This document shows positions 1 through 10,239 of a stretch of 64,000 nucleotides of DNA, one piece after another (positions within the stretch are counted from its first letter, which is position 1; each line of letters starts with the position of its first letter). Origin of the DNA: Sphagnum compactum (taxonomy: Eukaryota; Bryophyta; Sphagnopsida; Sphagnales); NCBI GenBank assembly GCA_965153455.1, contig OZ234501.1, forward strand, positions 5,022,001 to 5,086,000, written 5' to 3'. The position numbers and the translations under genes were made by a program. The notes under the pieces were generated by a model. That model ran no database searches. It saw only the letters and a list, made by a program, of their open reading frames with translations, and was not told where the DNA came from.

Positions 1-536
1 TCCCGGGACTCACAACTGGGACTCTCGCAACTTTGGGGGCCCATAACTTTGCGTGCTGACCTCCGATTGAGATTAAGTCTAAAGCACAGTTGTAGTCCTC
101 GTTGAGAGCTTTCCAATGGTATGTCGCCTGCCACCTGCATGCAAGGAAATTGGGGTGATTCCCGATTTTTAGTGGTCGGGAGTCAAATTGCTAATTTGAC
201 TCTCGGCCCTTCTTTTGGCCATAACTTGTGTTTGAAGTGTCCAAATGGGTCATGCGAGCCCATTTTAAACATCTACGTTCTAAGAGCTTTCCAATGATAT
301 AAGGAACCCCTCAATCCATTGGGTTTTGACCCCTGCAATTGCTCTCTAAAAAATCGAAAGTCCATCGGGACTCCAACTCCGGCCAAAGTGGGAGTTGCCT
401 TGGGAGTGTGAGGGGTCATTCCCTCACACTCTCTTACATTCCCAGGAGCACGAGATGTGACTCCCAAGCTTCCCTCTTGGCTCGCGCCCTTGTAAGCCTT
501 TACCTTGGTCGCAAGCCCAAGGCTAGGGTTGCAACA
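1..536 (+). mobile_element. 3' part of an LTR, cut by the window start
   Basis: The segment matches, with gaps, the right half of the solo LTR at 3077-3726. Shared blocks include the opening cccgggactc, the stretch about gagagctttccaa at 104-117, the block around tttttagtggtcggg (166-180) and the closing agggttgcaaca (525-536), against agggttgcgaca in the other copy. Like that copy it ends in CA. It is longer than the matching part of the other copy because of about 250 extra bases at 210-400. No tRNA-complementary primer site follows at 537, so I cannot call it the 5' LTR of the adjacent gag-pol remnant; it may be a second solo LTR. Confidence 0.7.
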
Positions 537-1363
537 TTTGGGTTATAACCATAATAGGTTTAACAAAATTAATTACCCATATTAAGGATAAGGTTAGGGT
601 TAAGGGCATATTATATGTGGACTTAAAAAATACTTATAAGTCAAGGTGAAAGCACACTACAGTGACCCCTTTTAGGACGCTTTTGGGTCCAGTATTGTAA
701 TACTTACAATATAATTGTTCCAAAAGTATGGTACATTCAATTTTGGGTATCAATATTGGTTTTTGGGACCTACAATTATTATTTTACAAAATCAATGTTA
801 TATAATATGATTTATAAAATAATAATAAATTTCATTGTCTATATTGAAAGATCCATGGGTATATTCATAGGATACATTGGTATAATAGGGCCATTGTTTG
901 GTTTTGATGGCATTAATTTTAAAGCTCCATTAGTCATTAAATTTATAAATTTTAATGAAATTTAAAATATGGTCCATCTAACTATGCTTATCATGAATGT
1001 GACTACTTGTTAATTTTTCAATTTACCACACATTTATCGCATCTTTGTTGGAAAAAACTCATTGTTTGAAATCAAAAAATTTAAATTGGTCACATGGAAT
1101 ATGGGGCCATTTATAGGGATCAAATGCAAAAGATCTAGGATTTCCAAAAGGAAAAGGATGATATTTTGCACACCATGTACATAAGGTTGGCACAGTTTGC
1201 CAAGGAAAATGGTGGTGTTTTCACGAAATGACAATTGGTGTAGTTATATATGTCCAAGCACAACAAGAAGGTGCAAAATTAGATCACTAAACCATAATTC
1301 ATCATTATTCATGAAGGTTTGTGCCACATTGGAATAAACATTTCACATTGTGGAAAATATTGA
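537..1363. other. AT-rich stretch without a recognised gene
   Basis: It lies between the LTR fragment and the gag remnant. No primer-binding site, no long open frame and no family match were seen. It is probably degraded leader or capsid-coding sequence of the retroelement, judged only from its position. Confidence 0.4.
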
Positions 1364-1858
1364 TTGAAGATTTTGGTGGAAATTAATAAATATGTTGTCA
1401 CCATGATTACCCATAAGGATTTAAAAAAGGAAAAATCAACGACAACCCAGAGTGGGAAGGCCAAAGGTGGTCAAAAGGGGGGCCAATCTAGGCCTTCCCC
1501 ATCCTTTTCGATGGAACAAGGCCAAGGAGTTGTGTGTTGGACTTGTGGAGGTCCTCGCATGAAAAAGGAATGCCCAAACAAGGGCAAGGCATTTACATCC
1601 AAATCCACATTTGGTAGTGATGAGGATTGTGAACATTGTGGTGTTCAAAGTCATGACATTGACCACCATTGTTACTCATTGCATTCAACATTTTGTCCCA
1701 ACAAAACCACCAACAATAAAAATGGTAAAGGCAAAAAGGGACATGAGGGAGGCAATTGTTATAAAACCAAGGTAAAGCCACAAGTAAAACCAATGACCAA
1801 GGTTGAAGTGGTGGCATGGCTATTACCCAAGATCAATTCTTGTAGTTGGAGGAATTGA
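1364..1858 (+). pseudogene. gag nucleocapsid remnant with two zinc-knuckle-like motifs
   Basis: A 164-codon open frame, lysine- and glycine-rich, with two cysteine clusters. The first reads CWTCGGPRMKKECP (C-x2-C-x4-R-x4-C), a retroviral-type zinc knuckle whose histidine is replaced by arginine. The second, CEHCGVQSHDIDHHC, is a looser C-x2-C-x4-H-x5-C. Knuckles on a basic background are the mark of retrotransposon Gag nucleocapsid, which packages element RNA. The capsid region upstream is not recognisable. The lost histidine and the short frame argue that it no longer works. It belongs with the pol remnant on the same strand downstream. Confidence 0.65.
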
Positions 1859-3076
1859 TCAATATTATGGCAACCCGGAAGTTGGAGGAAAGGCCAACAA
1901 GACTAAGTTCCACATGTGTGCCTACAAATTCAATATTAGATCATTCTTTGGATTTTTGTGGAACGTGATTTGTTGGTTCCACAAATGTCCCCCATGATGT
2001 ACACCTAATGGCAAAACGCCATGTTTCTATTTCTTATCCACTTGGAGTGGGTTCATCAATTTTAATTCACATGTTCAAGAGCAACATGGAACTAATGAGG
2101 GACTTGACCCTCAAAAGGGGGGAGGTTAAACACTAAATGCATCTTCCCCAATCATTTAAAGTGGAAGAATGTCAGGCTTGACTTTGGACATGTGGCCTCA
2201 AAGTTATTGCCCACCACTAACTTAGAGAAACAACCTCAAGATATCACACTTGGGCAGAAAGGTACATCCCTCCTCTATGGCAAACTACAATTGTCAAGTT
2301 TTCCAACCTTCCAATTCAACTTGCCATTGATTAAACATAAGTGACATTAAGAATGATGTTGGTGTGCAACAAGGAAGTTGTTTTTCTAATACAAAGGAAT
2401 GGACATGGGCAATCATCTTGCCTTTAGAAGGATTTATTTGGGGTGCCCAATCGATGATGTTGGGCCAATCAACATTTGTGGGCCTTAACATGACAGATGA
2501 AGACCTTGAACCATGCCCATATCAAATTCAACATCCATGGGTGCATCAAAGATGGTTCGTGGGCATACTAAGATTGAAATTTTGGTGTAGTTGAACCCCA
2601 ACCACCCAACAAACCAGTCATCCATTCAGGTCCAAACCATGGTGACAAATGCTACATCTTATGATGTATAAATTAAGGACATTATATTATATCCCATGGG
2701 ATTTGTATTGGACTTTTGGAAGGAAATTGCTTTTATAGACTTGGGTGGTAATCAGGATATGGGTGTCAAGTTCAATTCAACTCCATGTCCAATATTTTGC
2801 ACAAGGTGTTGGATCAATTGGTGGTGTTACCATGTTGGTTGGATTTGCCAACACATTACCTTGGGGGTTGGGGCTACTTGAAGGAAACATGGATGCATAT
2901 GATGTCCCACCTCCACTTAAAAACATGACATGGAAAACAACCATCTTATATCACCTTGATTACACACGATCCACCATCATTGTGGGGAATTTTGGATCAG
3001 TTGGAAAAACTTGATCAATGCGTCATGCAAGCATGACAAAGTTTACAACCAACACCCACAACAGAAATGGCATTGT
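1859..3076 (+). other. Degenerate retroelement sequence between gag and the methyltransferase
   Basis: Several short open frames run on the plus strand, none complete. A stretch at about 2897-3000 reads as a proline-rich VPPPLKNMTWKT followed by DYTRS. I associate such a segment with the region before the methyltransferase in related elements, but that is recall, not a search. A protease active site (D-S/T-G) was not found. The stretch ends at the 5-bp target duplication attgt (3072-3076) of the solo LTR. Confidence 0.4.
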
Positions 3077-3726
3077 TGACGCGCTCCCAAGTTCCTAGCT
3101 AGACCCAAGATGGGTCTAAATTACTTAAACAGCGGAATTGTGAGGAACTCGGGGCACGCTCCCAGCTCTCAGCACTAAAAGGGGTTTAGGGGTGTGCTGA
3201 GGCTCCGGGATGGGACTAGGAAGAGTGACAAGCTTTAGTTACTCACTCGAATATGCATCAAACCAACCAACAAGTTGGTTAGTTTACTTTCTGGATCACC
3301 TTTAGTGTTAGGACAAGCCACGGGCAACTCTGGATTCACAAAACTCACCACGGTTCAGACTCGGGGGAAGCCACCACCTTCCCCCATATAGTATTCTCTG
3401 CATCTCTCCGCGGAGCTTACATCCGAATGACTTTTTGTCCCGGGACTCCCAAGGAGGAGTCCTGAAATTGTCCCGGTTTGGACTCCCGCAACTTTGCGAG
3501 ATTAAAACTCTTTGCTCAGACCTTTGATTGGGACAAGGTCTGAAGCAAAGTTATAGCTCTCGTTGAGAGCCTTCCAACGGTGTGTCGCACTTTACCTGCA
3601 TGCACCAGGGTCGAGTTGATTCCCGACTTTTAGTGGTCGGGGGTCAAATTGCCAATTTGACTCCCAAGTCCCCATTTCGGGAGTGTGAGTCTCATCCTCA
3701 CACTCTCTCAAAGTAGGGTTGCGACA
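3077..3726 (+). mobile_element. Solo LTR with 5-bp target site duplication
   Basis: The element starts TGACGCGCTCCC and ends GGGTTGCGACA, so it has the TG...CA ends of a long terminal repeat. It is flanked by identical attgt at 3072-3076 and 3727-3731, the 5-bp duplication usual for Ty3/gypsy and Copia integration. No coding sequence lies inside. Its right half matches 1-536. A single LTR with an intact duplication is the product of recombination between the two LTRs of a full insertion. It interrupts the older retroelement about 90 bases before methyltransferase motif I. Confidence 0.85.
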
Positions 3727-3800
3727 ATTGTGGCCATTCGATGGTTAATTGATATACATTCTTATTTGGGCTGCAGTTATTTTATGGCAGCTTCTTCAAA

Positions 3801-4990
3801 AGGGGGTATGTTATATTAAAACTATTTGGAGGCATCAACATTGGGTTGGTTGCAGTGCTTCAATTAGGTATACGAATTCTCAAATATCTATATGTGGATT
3901 TTAACATTTTAGGATCCAAAAGGTGTCCATGCACCAATTGAGATGTTGTTAGAACTAATATCCATAACTATTACCAACCACAATTGTGCATGGATATTTG
4001 GGGGTGTTACTTCAAGACATTCCATTAGTAAGGGTGCAAATTTGAATGATGTTGGCCCAATGGATATGATGATAGTTGGATGGCCATGTCAAGGCCACTC
4101 CCAAGCAAACACAAGTGGTGGTTTGTTTGACCCAAGATTGGGATTGTTTTGTGAACTATTACAAGTGGTGTTGCATCTACAAACCACTCAAGAATGACCA
4201 TTCATCTATCTTTTGGAGAATGTCCCTATTTTAGGGTCAATTTTTTTAAGGTGTACCAACATTGTGACACATCGCCTTTCTTATACTTTTTATTTAGTCC
4301 TTTTTTACCATGTAAATACACATCTATGGATGAATATGATGGAGTATAAATTTTTAATTGTTTAAAATATGGTATTTATGAAATATTTGACATTTTTTGA
4401 CTCATTAATTTTGATGCAGATCGCAATATAAAGGAAAAAGGACTATAATAAAGACTATGTTCTTTTTTGTCTTGGGTGGTACACCTTAAAGGATTTTCAC
4501 CCTTTAAGTGATTCAAGGTCAAGTTCATGGTTGGTGGGGCCAACCAATTTTGGTGAATGTTGCATCAATGGCATCTCGTGCACATCAATTACAATGGTTA
4601 TGGACCAATATAATACCACCAAAGTTATTACAACGAACATACCATTTGGTGCCACAACCTAAAGGTTTTACAATGGATGCCATTTTGGATTGAGGATGTG
4701 TGTCACAAGTGGTGTGCCATGATGATTGGCCACCCCTTGCTATTGTCAACAAGGTGGGCCAACCATGAGCATCATTACCCACAATCATGAACTTTCTAGG
4801 TTCACATTTTTTTGTGATGATGGTCTTGGCATGATTTGGGATTCAAAACATTCTTGTTGGTGGAACCTGATGTTGATGAACAGGAACATGTTATGGGGTT
4901 TCATGTCCACACCATTTGTTTCCTTGTCTTATTTGAAACCATTAGAAGACATATTTTTGGTCAAGTCATGGACTTGAATTGTATGACCTA
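3801..4990 (+). pseudogene. C5-cytosine DNA methyltransferase-like domain inside the retroelement
   Basis: Motif order follows C5 cytosine methyltransferases. Motif I (S-adenosylmethionine site) is LKLFGGINIGL at 3816-3848, followed by YLYVD (3885-3899). Motif IV with the catalytic cysteine is VGWPCQGHSQAN at about 4075-4110, followed by GLFDPRLGLF. Motif VI is YLLENVP at about 4209-4229. Motif VIII is the SRAHQLQWLWTN block at about 4573-4610. The C-terminal side reads PPLAIVNKVGQP (about 4731-4766), GLGMIWDS, EQEHVMGF and GQVMDLN, ending near 4985. A frame change near 3911 and stops at about 4195, 4691 and 4767 show decay. The enzyme class methylates cytosine in DNA via a covalent cysteine intermediate. 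It sits just upstream of RT on the same strand. I am confident of the family; the subfamily (DNMT3, DNMT1 or other) is open. Confidence 0.8.
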
Positions 4991-5739
4991 GGTCATTGGC
5001 CTAAGTTTGGCTAAACAACAATGGTTATTCATTTCCCACCTAAGTACCCATATTTCTCCTTTTTCATCACCTTTTGCATTTCATCCTAGGATAGGTACAT
5101 TCGTGTGAGGGGGCAACATGAACATGGGGTCACATCTAATGATCCCAAACAAGTTAAACATCCTTGGCAACTATGGAATTTTTCATGGAGGGAAAGGGTG
5201 ATGGATGCCTTGAAGGCAATTAATGTTTAAAGTGGGGAAAACAAATGTCAAATAAATTTTTGGCATTCAAGATTTTGGATTTGTTTGAAGAAGTTGAGGG
5301 GACTTTAAATGCACATGGAACATGGGCTTCAAGGGTGGATGTTCCCATATCAACCTTGTAGCAATTACAAGGTGCATCTTCAACTTCATGCATTAGGAAT
5401 GAGTTACCATCCAAGCTCAAAGCACCTATAATTATGGACACATGGAAACTAGAAATTGGTCCCATAGTAATAAAAGGTGAGGCACGTAAGGTGCAACAAT
5501 TTTTGCAAAAGTATGTACAATGTTTTGTTTTCAGCCTCAAGTTGGGCAAATTCAATGGGTAAGAAATATGCATCTTGGATGATGATACCTTTATTTTTTG
5601 ATGACCTTATAGGTTGACTGATATGGAATGGGCATTAGTTAAAGCTCAAATGGGAAAAACTTTTGGAAACAAGGTTGTTGGAACTTTCTAAAGGGGAATA
5701 TGCATTACCATAATTATGTTTACCGAGAAAAACATCTTT
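4991..5739 (+). other. Degenerate pol sequence before RT
   Basis: Low-similarity, stop-rich sequence continuous with the methyltransferase on the left and RT on the right. No aspartic-protease motif was recognised. A minus-strand open frame of 117 codons at 5220-5573 has no family features and is treated as chance. Confidence 0.35.
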
Positions 5740-6401
5740 GGCAATTGGATTGAACGTTGAATGTGTGAAGATTATAGACCTATCAACAAATGGAAAAATT
5801 TGACAAGTACACCATGCCATTACTAGAAGAGATTTTTTATTATATTGCCAACCAAAGGTTTTTAACACTTTGGATTTATGATTTTGATATCACCAGTTGT
5901 TGTTGAGTGAAGGTGCGACAAGGTAAAGATTGCATTTTGGGGCATTGAAAAAAATGAGATTGATTGTTTGTATCAATGGAAGTTCATACCATTTGGGTTG
6001 AAAAATGCACCTGTAGAATTTCAAAGAGTGATGGATCAAGTGCTTATAGGTTTAGATTTTGCCAAGTGTTACATTGATAACATACATTATATTTAGTGCC
6101 ACCATGGAGGAACATATATAATCATCATTTGCAAGATGTGTTTGATCATTTGGGGGTGCATGGTTTGAAACTACACCCAAGAAAGTTTAGGTTCTTCCAA
6201 TCTCAAGCTGAATATTTGGGCCACATGATTTACCCAAAAGGTTTAAGAGTCCAAAAGGCCAAGGTGGAAGTAATTTCCAAGGTTCCAAGACGAATTGATC
6301 ATGTTAGTTGGTTGAAGGCATTTTTGGGGTTGGCAAACTATTACCGGAAGTTTGTCAAAGGGTTTAGTTGGATTACAACCCCTTCAACAGTAGAATCCTA
6401 G
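5740..6401 (+). pseudogene. Ty3/gypsy reverse transcriptase remnant
   Basis: Fragments match the RT palm and thumb: DYRPIN near 5751, then in a shifted frame FIPFGLKNAPVEFQRVMDQVL (about 5985-6045) and FAKCYIDN (about 6057-6083). Next come HLQDVFDHLGVHGLKLHPRKFRFF (about 6125-6195), YLGHMIYPKGLRVQ and FLGLANYYRKFVKGFSW (about 6318-6372). The FGLxNAP and LGLANYYRKF blocks are diagnostic of Ty3/gypsy RT. The catalytic YIDD appears as YIDN. Stops and shifts occur before the FGL block and near 6096. The enzyme would copy element RNA into DNA; this copy cannot. Confidence 0.9.
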
Positions 6402-7385
6402 CTTTTTCTTACTGGTAAATCTAGTAAAAAAAAACCCAATTTGGACATGCATAAAAAAGACATTCCATTATTTTGGACAAAAGCAATTTTGATATGTCAT
6501 TGTGATTGGGGTGGTCTTTTTGATTGGCAGAGGATGGACCATTTGATTGATCATTTTGACTATGAATAGTGAACCATTTGACTGGTCAAAGTTTTGCCCA
6601 TATTTAAATAATTTACTTTAAATTTTATTATCAAAAATAATATTTTGTGGTAGGCAAGTAGATAGGTCGTGAAAAAGTAAGTAGGTAAGTGGTAACCTAC
6701 CTTACTTATATTATCATCTTAACCATGTACATAGGTTATAAATGTTAGGAATTGAACCTTTGACTTCCCCAATGATAAACCAAGTCCTTAACCAATGGAC
6801 CACACCATCAAAAGGTGTTCAACTACTATTAAGTTTTTTTATTTCACATGTTTATTTTGACACATCACTACAAGACTATGAGGTATGTAAGTAGGTAAGT
6901 TGTAGGAGGTAGGTGGGTGGGTGGGTAAGTAGTTAATATGTAAATATGTTATAAATGGGTGGATAGGTAGGTAAGTAAGTAGGTAGGTAGTACACATAGG
7001 TAGTTTGGGTGGGTGGGTAGTAAATATTATATTTAGGTAGGTAGGTAGGTAGGTTGTAAGATTATAGGTGGGATGTAGAAGGTAGGCATGTAATAGGCAT
7101 AAGATGTTCCATTTGATTAAAAAACATTAATCAATTTGATTAACGATGTCAATTTCTTATGTTCAATTTGATTAGATGTCCCATTTGGTTAAAACCCATT
7201 GGCCATTTTGACTAGGGTTGTGCAACTTGATTAGAATATGTATTGGTCAAATAAATCATTTTATTCAAGTTGATTGGTCAAAAAATACATGTTTCAGGCC
7301 TCTTATCAAAATGGACATGTCCATTAGTAATAAAAGACCAATTAGTCAACTTGAACTATTTGAAAAACCAATAATTTTTGTATTT
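6402..7385 (+). repeat. GTAG-repeat-rich insertion-like block between RT and RNase H tail
   Basis: Pol similarity stops after the RT thumb and resumes at about 7395, so the body of RNase H is missing or replaced. The block holds scattered TTGACT/TGGTCAA and TTTGATTA motifs at 6520-6600 and 7100-7380. Tetranucleotide GTAG arrays lie at about 6650-6720 and 6890-7075. No terminal repeats or target duplication were found, so it could be an inserted element or an expanded local repeat. Confidence 0.55.
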
Positions 7386-7390
7386 CTTTG

Positions 7391-7758
7391 ACTCAATTGA
7401 ATGGCTCATGGAATTGACTAACTCATGGGGAAATTGGCAAGAATGGGCTTTCATTTTTTAGGAATATGATTTTCATGTTAAACACTTAGCTAAGATAATC
7501 AACAATGGTGTAAATGGGTTGAATAGAAATTCAATAACTAATGAATTGGATACCACTAAAGCACGTTGGCATGGGGAAATAGATTTGGAAATAATGCACA
7601 ATTGGCATGTTGTTTTTTTTTTTTTTTGTATTTTGGGTTTAAGTATCATGTCAAGCTCAAGTGATACCTTGAACACTTTTAGGGATTCAAATGTGGAACT
7701 TGATGACATTGGATCTATGAACATCTTTGGGGATGCCCAAATGTTGACCTATTTATAG
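7391..7758 (+). pseudogene. RNase H C-terminal tail and connection of the retroelement
   Basis: Two overlapping frames give IEWLMELTNS and MGKLARMGF, then EYDFHVKH and NNGVNGLNRN. This is the usual end of the RNase H/connection segment in Ty3/gypsy pol (consensus ...GKLARWALxLQEYDF...NxDAxGLSRN). The last serine of the hallmark LSR is asparagine here. The frame from 7519 continues with a DTTKARWHGE stretch up to a stop at 7758, interrupted by a run of about 17 T (7612-7627). A frame change lies inside the GKLAR segment. Confidence 0.6.
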
Positions 7759-7789
7759 ACATGGGAGTTGGATGTAGGATTAACATTCA

Positions 7790-8752
7790 AGGAAAAGGAC
7801 CAAGTTTTTCAAAGGGCCAAAAGAGATCATTGGGGAGGCCAACACCTTTTTAAGATATGGCCAAATGGGCATGTGTACAAGTGGTATTACAACTAGAAAT
7901 GTGGAACAACATCATGAGACTTGCCCATGAAGACTTGGTACATTTTGGGGTATGTTAGACCTACAATTTGCTTCATGGCCAATATTGGTGGACATATATG
8001 CAGTTGTAGGTTGAACAATTTGTTTTGTGATGCATGGTGCATGATTGGGTTTATGCATCATTAAATGCACCTACCCTTCATTTGTAGCTTCTACTAATCA
8101 TGGGGCTTGGAAACTAAAAAAGCTTGAATTTTTTCTGGCCATTGAACCTAATTGTCATCATAATTAATATGCATTGGTCATGATTGAACATTTTTCCAAA
8201 TGGATTGAATTGGCACCACTCTGAGACAAAAGTAGTATGGGGGTTGATTATGCATTTTTGGATTGAAGTTTTAGTAGTTTTGGTGTTCCAACAAAAATAT
8301 TCATGGATCAAGGCATGGAATTTCAAAAAGAATTTCAAGAGTTGTGTGAACAAGCTTTGATTAGCCATAGGACTACTTCTCATGATCATCATGAAGCTGA
8401 TGACTTGCTTGAAATAATTATACAAATATTGAAAAGAGGTTTATGAAAATATGGATTACAAAAGGAGTGTACAAGTGATTGGGACATACAACTACCATGG
8501 TTGGCCATGGGATACCAATTTAACAAACAAACATCCCTTGCATCATTTCCCCCTTATTTTTGTTTTTTGGATGTGAACCTTATTTATTAGCATCTATTCC
8601 TAAGGATGTGGTCCATTTGGTTAATTTGGATCATCTTAATGTGTGGGTTCAAGCTTATGAGCAACATGCAACTTTGTTCAAAAAAGTCATGTTTATGGCA
8701 ATGGAGAACTTGGTCATCGCACAACATAAAGATACATTATGGTATCACTAGT
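7790..8752 (+). pseudogene. Ty3/gypsy integrase remnant
   Basis: The zinc-binding N-terminal part is readable as DLVHFGV and NLLHGQYWW near 7930-7995. The catalytic core follows in shifted frames: VMIEHFSKWIELAPL near 8178-8220, a FGVPTKIFMDQGMEFQ block near 8278-8325 (second core aspartate), and LISHRTTSHDHHEADDL near 8357-8407 (core glutamate). The 3' part, open from 8560, reads FGCEPYLLASIPKDVVHLVNL. The enzyme would insert the element cDNA. Coding similarity stops exactly at the CACTA end at 8746 and resumes at about 10249. Confidence 0.85.
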
Positions 8753-10234
8753 AGAAAAAATGTTGTTTGCGACTAAATTTTAGTTACAAGTGACACTTGC
8801 AATTAAAAATCAACATAGTAGCAAATGACAAGTTGCAAACGACCACTAATTGCAAATGACGGATGAGATGTTTTTGGGTAGAATACAAGTATGGAGATTT
8901 TATACATATCCAAAGATGAGTTCCTATGACTACACTTCTGACCATAGTGCACACTAATATGTTCACATGTGGTAGCCTAAGAATGTGGCACATAGCATCA
9001 TTTGGATTTTTTGAAATATTTTGCCAAACAAATATATATTTTTTCAACAATCTGATTAAAGCAACTGGATTGTGCCATGTGGTGGCCTAAAATTGTGCCA
9101 TGTGATAACTTATGATTGTTCTATAATCATTTAGGGTTAGTTTAAGGTTGGACCACTTATGATAGGTCACATGACACCTAGCCTAGCTAGATGCCTAAAG
9201 TACCTAGCCTAGTTTTGGGTTAGGCCATGTGGCACTGGGGCTAAGCTTAGGCGAGCTAAGTTTAGGCTAGGTAGGTCCAAGTCTAAAATTTTTACAACAA
9301 AATATTATTTTATTTTAAGTTTAGACTTTTGGGTGGAGCCTACGCAATTAACTCATCCCATATGACAATTGAAAATATTGAATGTGTTTACTACACCAAA
9401 CCAACTTACTTATATAGTTTGTAAACTTGAAAGGGAAAATAAACAATATGGGATAAAATTTTAGTTGTAGCCTAATTGCATAGTTGTAGCTTAGATACAA
9501 TTATTCCCTGGCACATATTATTACATAGCCTACGTACTAAGTAGCATAAATTCTTACTAGGTACCTATTTGGATGATATTTATTTAAAGTACATATTTAA
9601 ATAACATTTACATATTTATTTATTTTAAAAACCTATTATTACCTTTAAATAAACATTTATAATTAAATAACCTATTAGGTAGCTAATGGATATATAGGTA
9701 TATATGTATGCAAGTACCTAGTAAATAACTAGGTAGGTAAGTAAATAATTAGTACATAGGTAGGTTGGTAGGATGTATGTACCTAATAAGTAAATAGGTA
9801 GGTACATGTATGTAGTATATGAGTAGGTACCTAATAATTAAATAGGTAGGTACGTAAGGTGTATGTAGTAGATAGGTAGGTAGGTAGGTATTTAATAATT
9901 AAATATGTAGGTATGTACATAATAAGTAGGTATGTAGGGTGTAGTACATAATAAGTAAGTAAGTAGGTATGTACGTACTAAGTAGGTAGGTAGGTAAGTA
10001 GGTAGGTACCTGGTAATTAAACATATAAGATGTTGTAAAAAATATAAAGACATCATGAAAAATCAACCTATTGGAAAGATGAAATAGGTCATAGCCACAA
10101 CTAGTTGAAAGCAAGACCAAAATCCATGCAAATTTGAAAAACAGTTACAAGGAAACCATTCATAATTATAGGCGACATTTAATTGCACATAATCGCACAA
10201 GGAATGGTTGCAAACGATAAGATTTTTACTAGTG
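8746..10234 (+). mobile_element. Non-autonomous CACTA (En/Spm-like) element A
   Basis: It begins CACTAGTAGAAAAA and ends TTTTTACTAGTG, imperfect terminal inverted repeats with the superfamily's CACTA terminus. Inside both ends lie repeated TTGCAAA(C/T)GAC motifs in both orientations, like the subterminal transposase-binding repeats of CACTA elements. The flanking triplets are tat (8743-8745) and tgt (10235-10237), so the expected 3-bp duplication is not perfect. There is no transposase inside; the middle is AT-rich with GTAG arrays (about 9660-10015). It splits the pol of the retroelement, which dates it later. Confidence 0.85.
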
Positions 10235-10239
10235 TGTGC

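Noticed and set aside
537-560. Primer-binding site after the LTR fragment at 1-536
   Set aside because: The sequence tttgggttataacc does not match the complement of a tRNA 3' end such as initiator Met, so the fragment was not assigned as a 5' LTR.
5220-5573. 117-codon minus-strand frame within pol
   Set aside because: Lies opposite the decaying pol reading direction and has no conserved motif.
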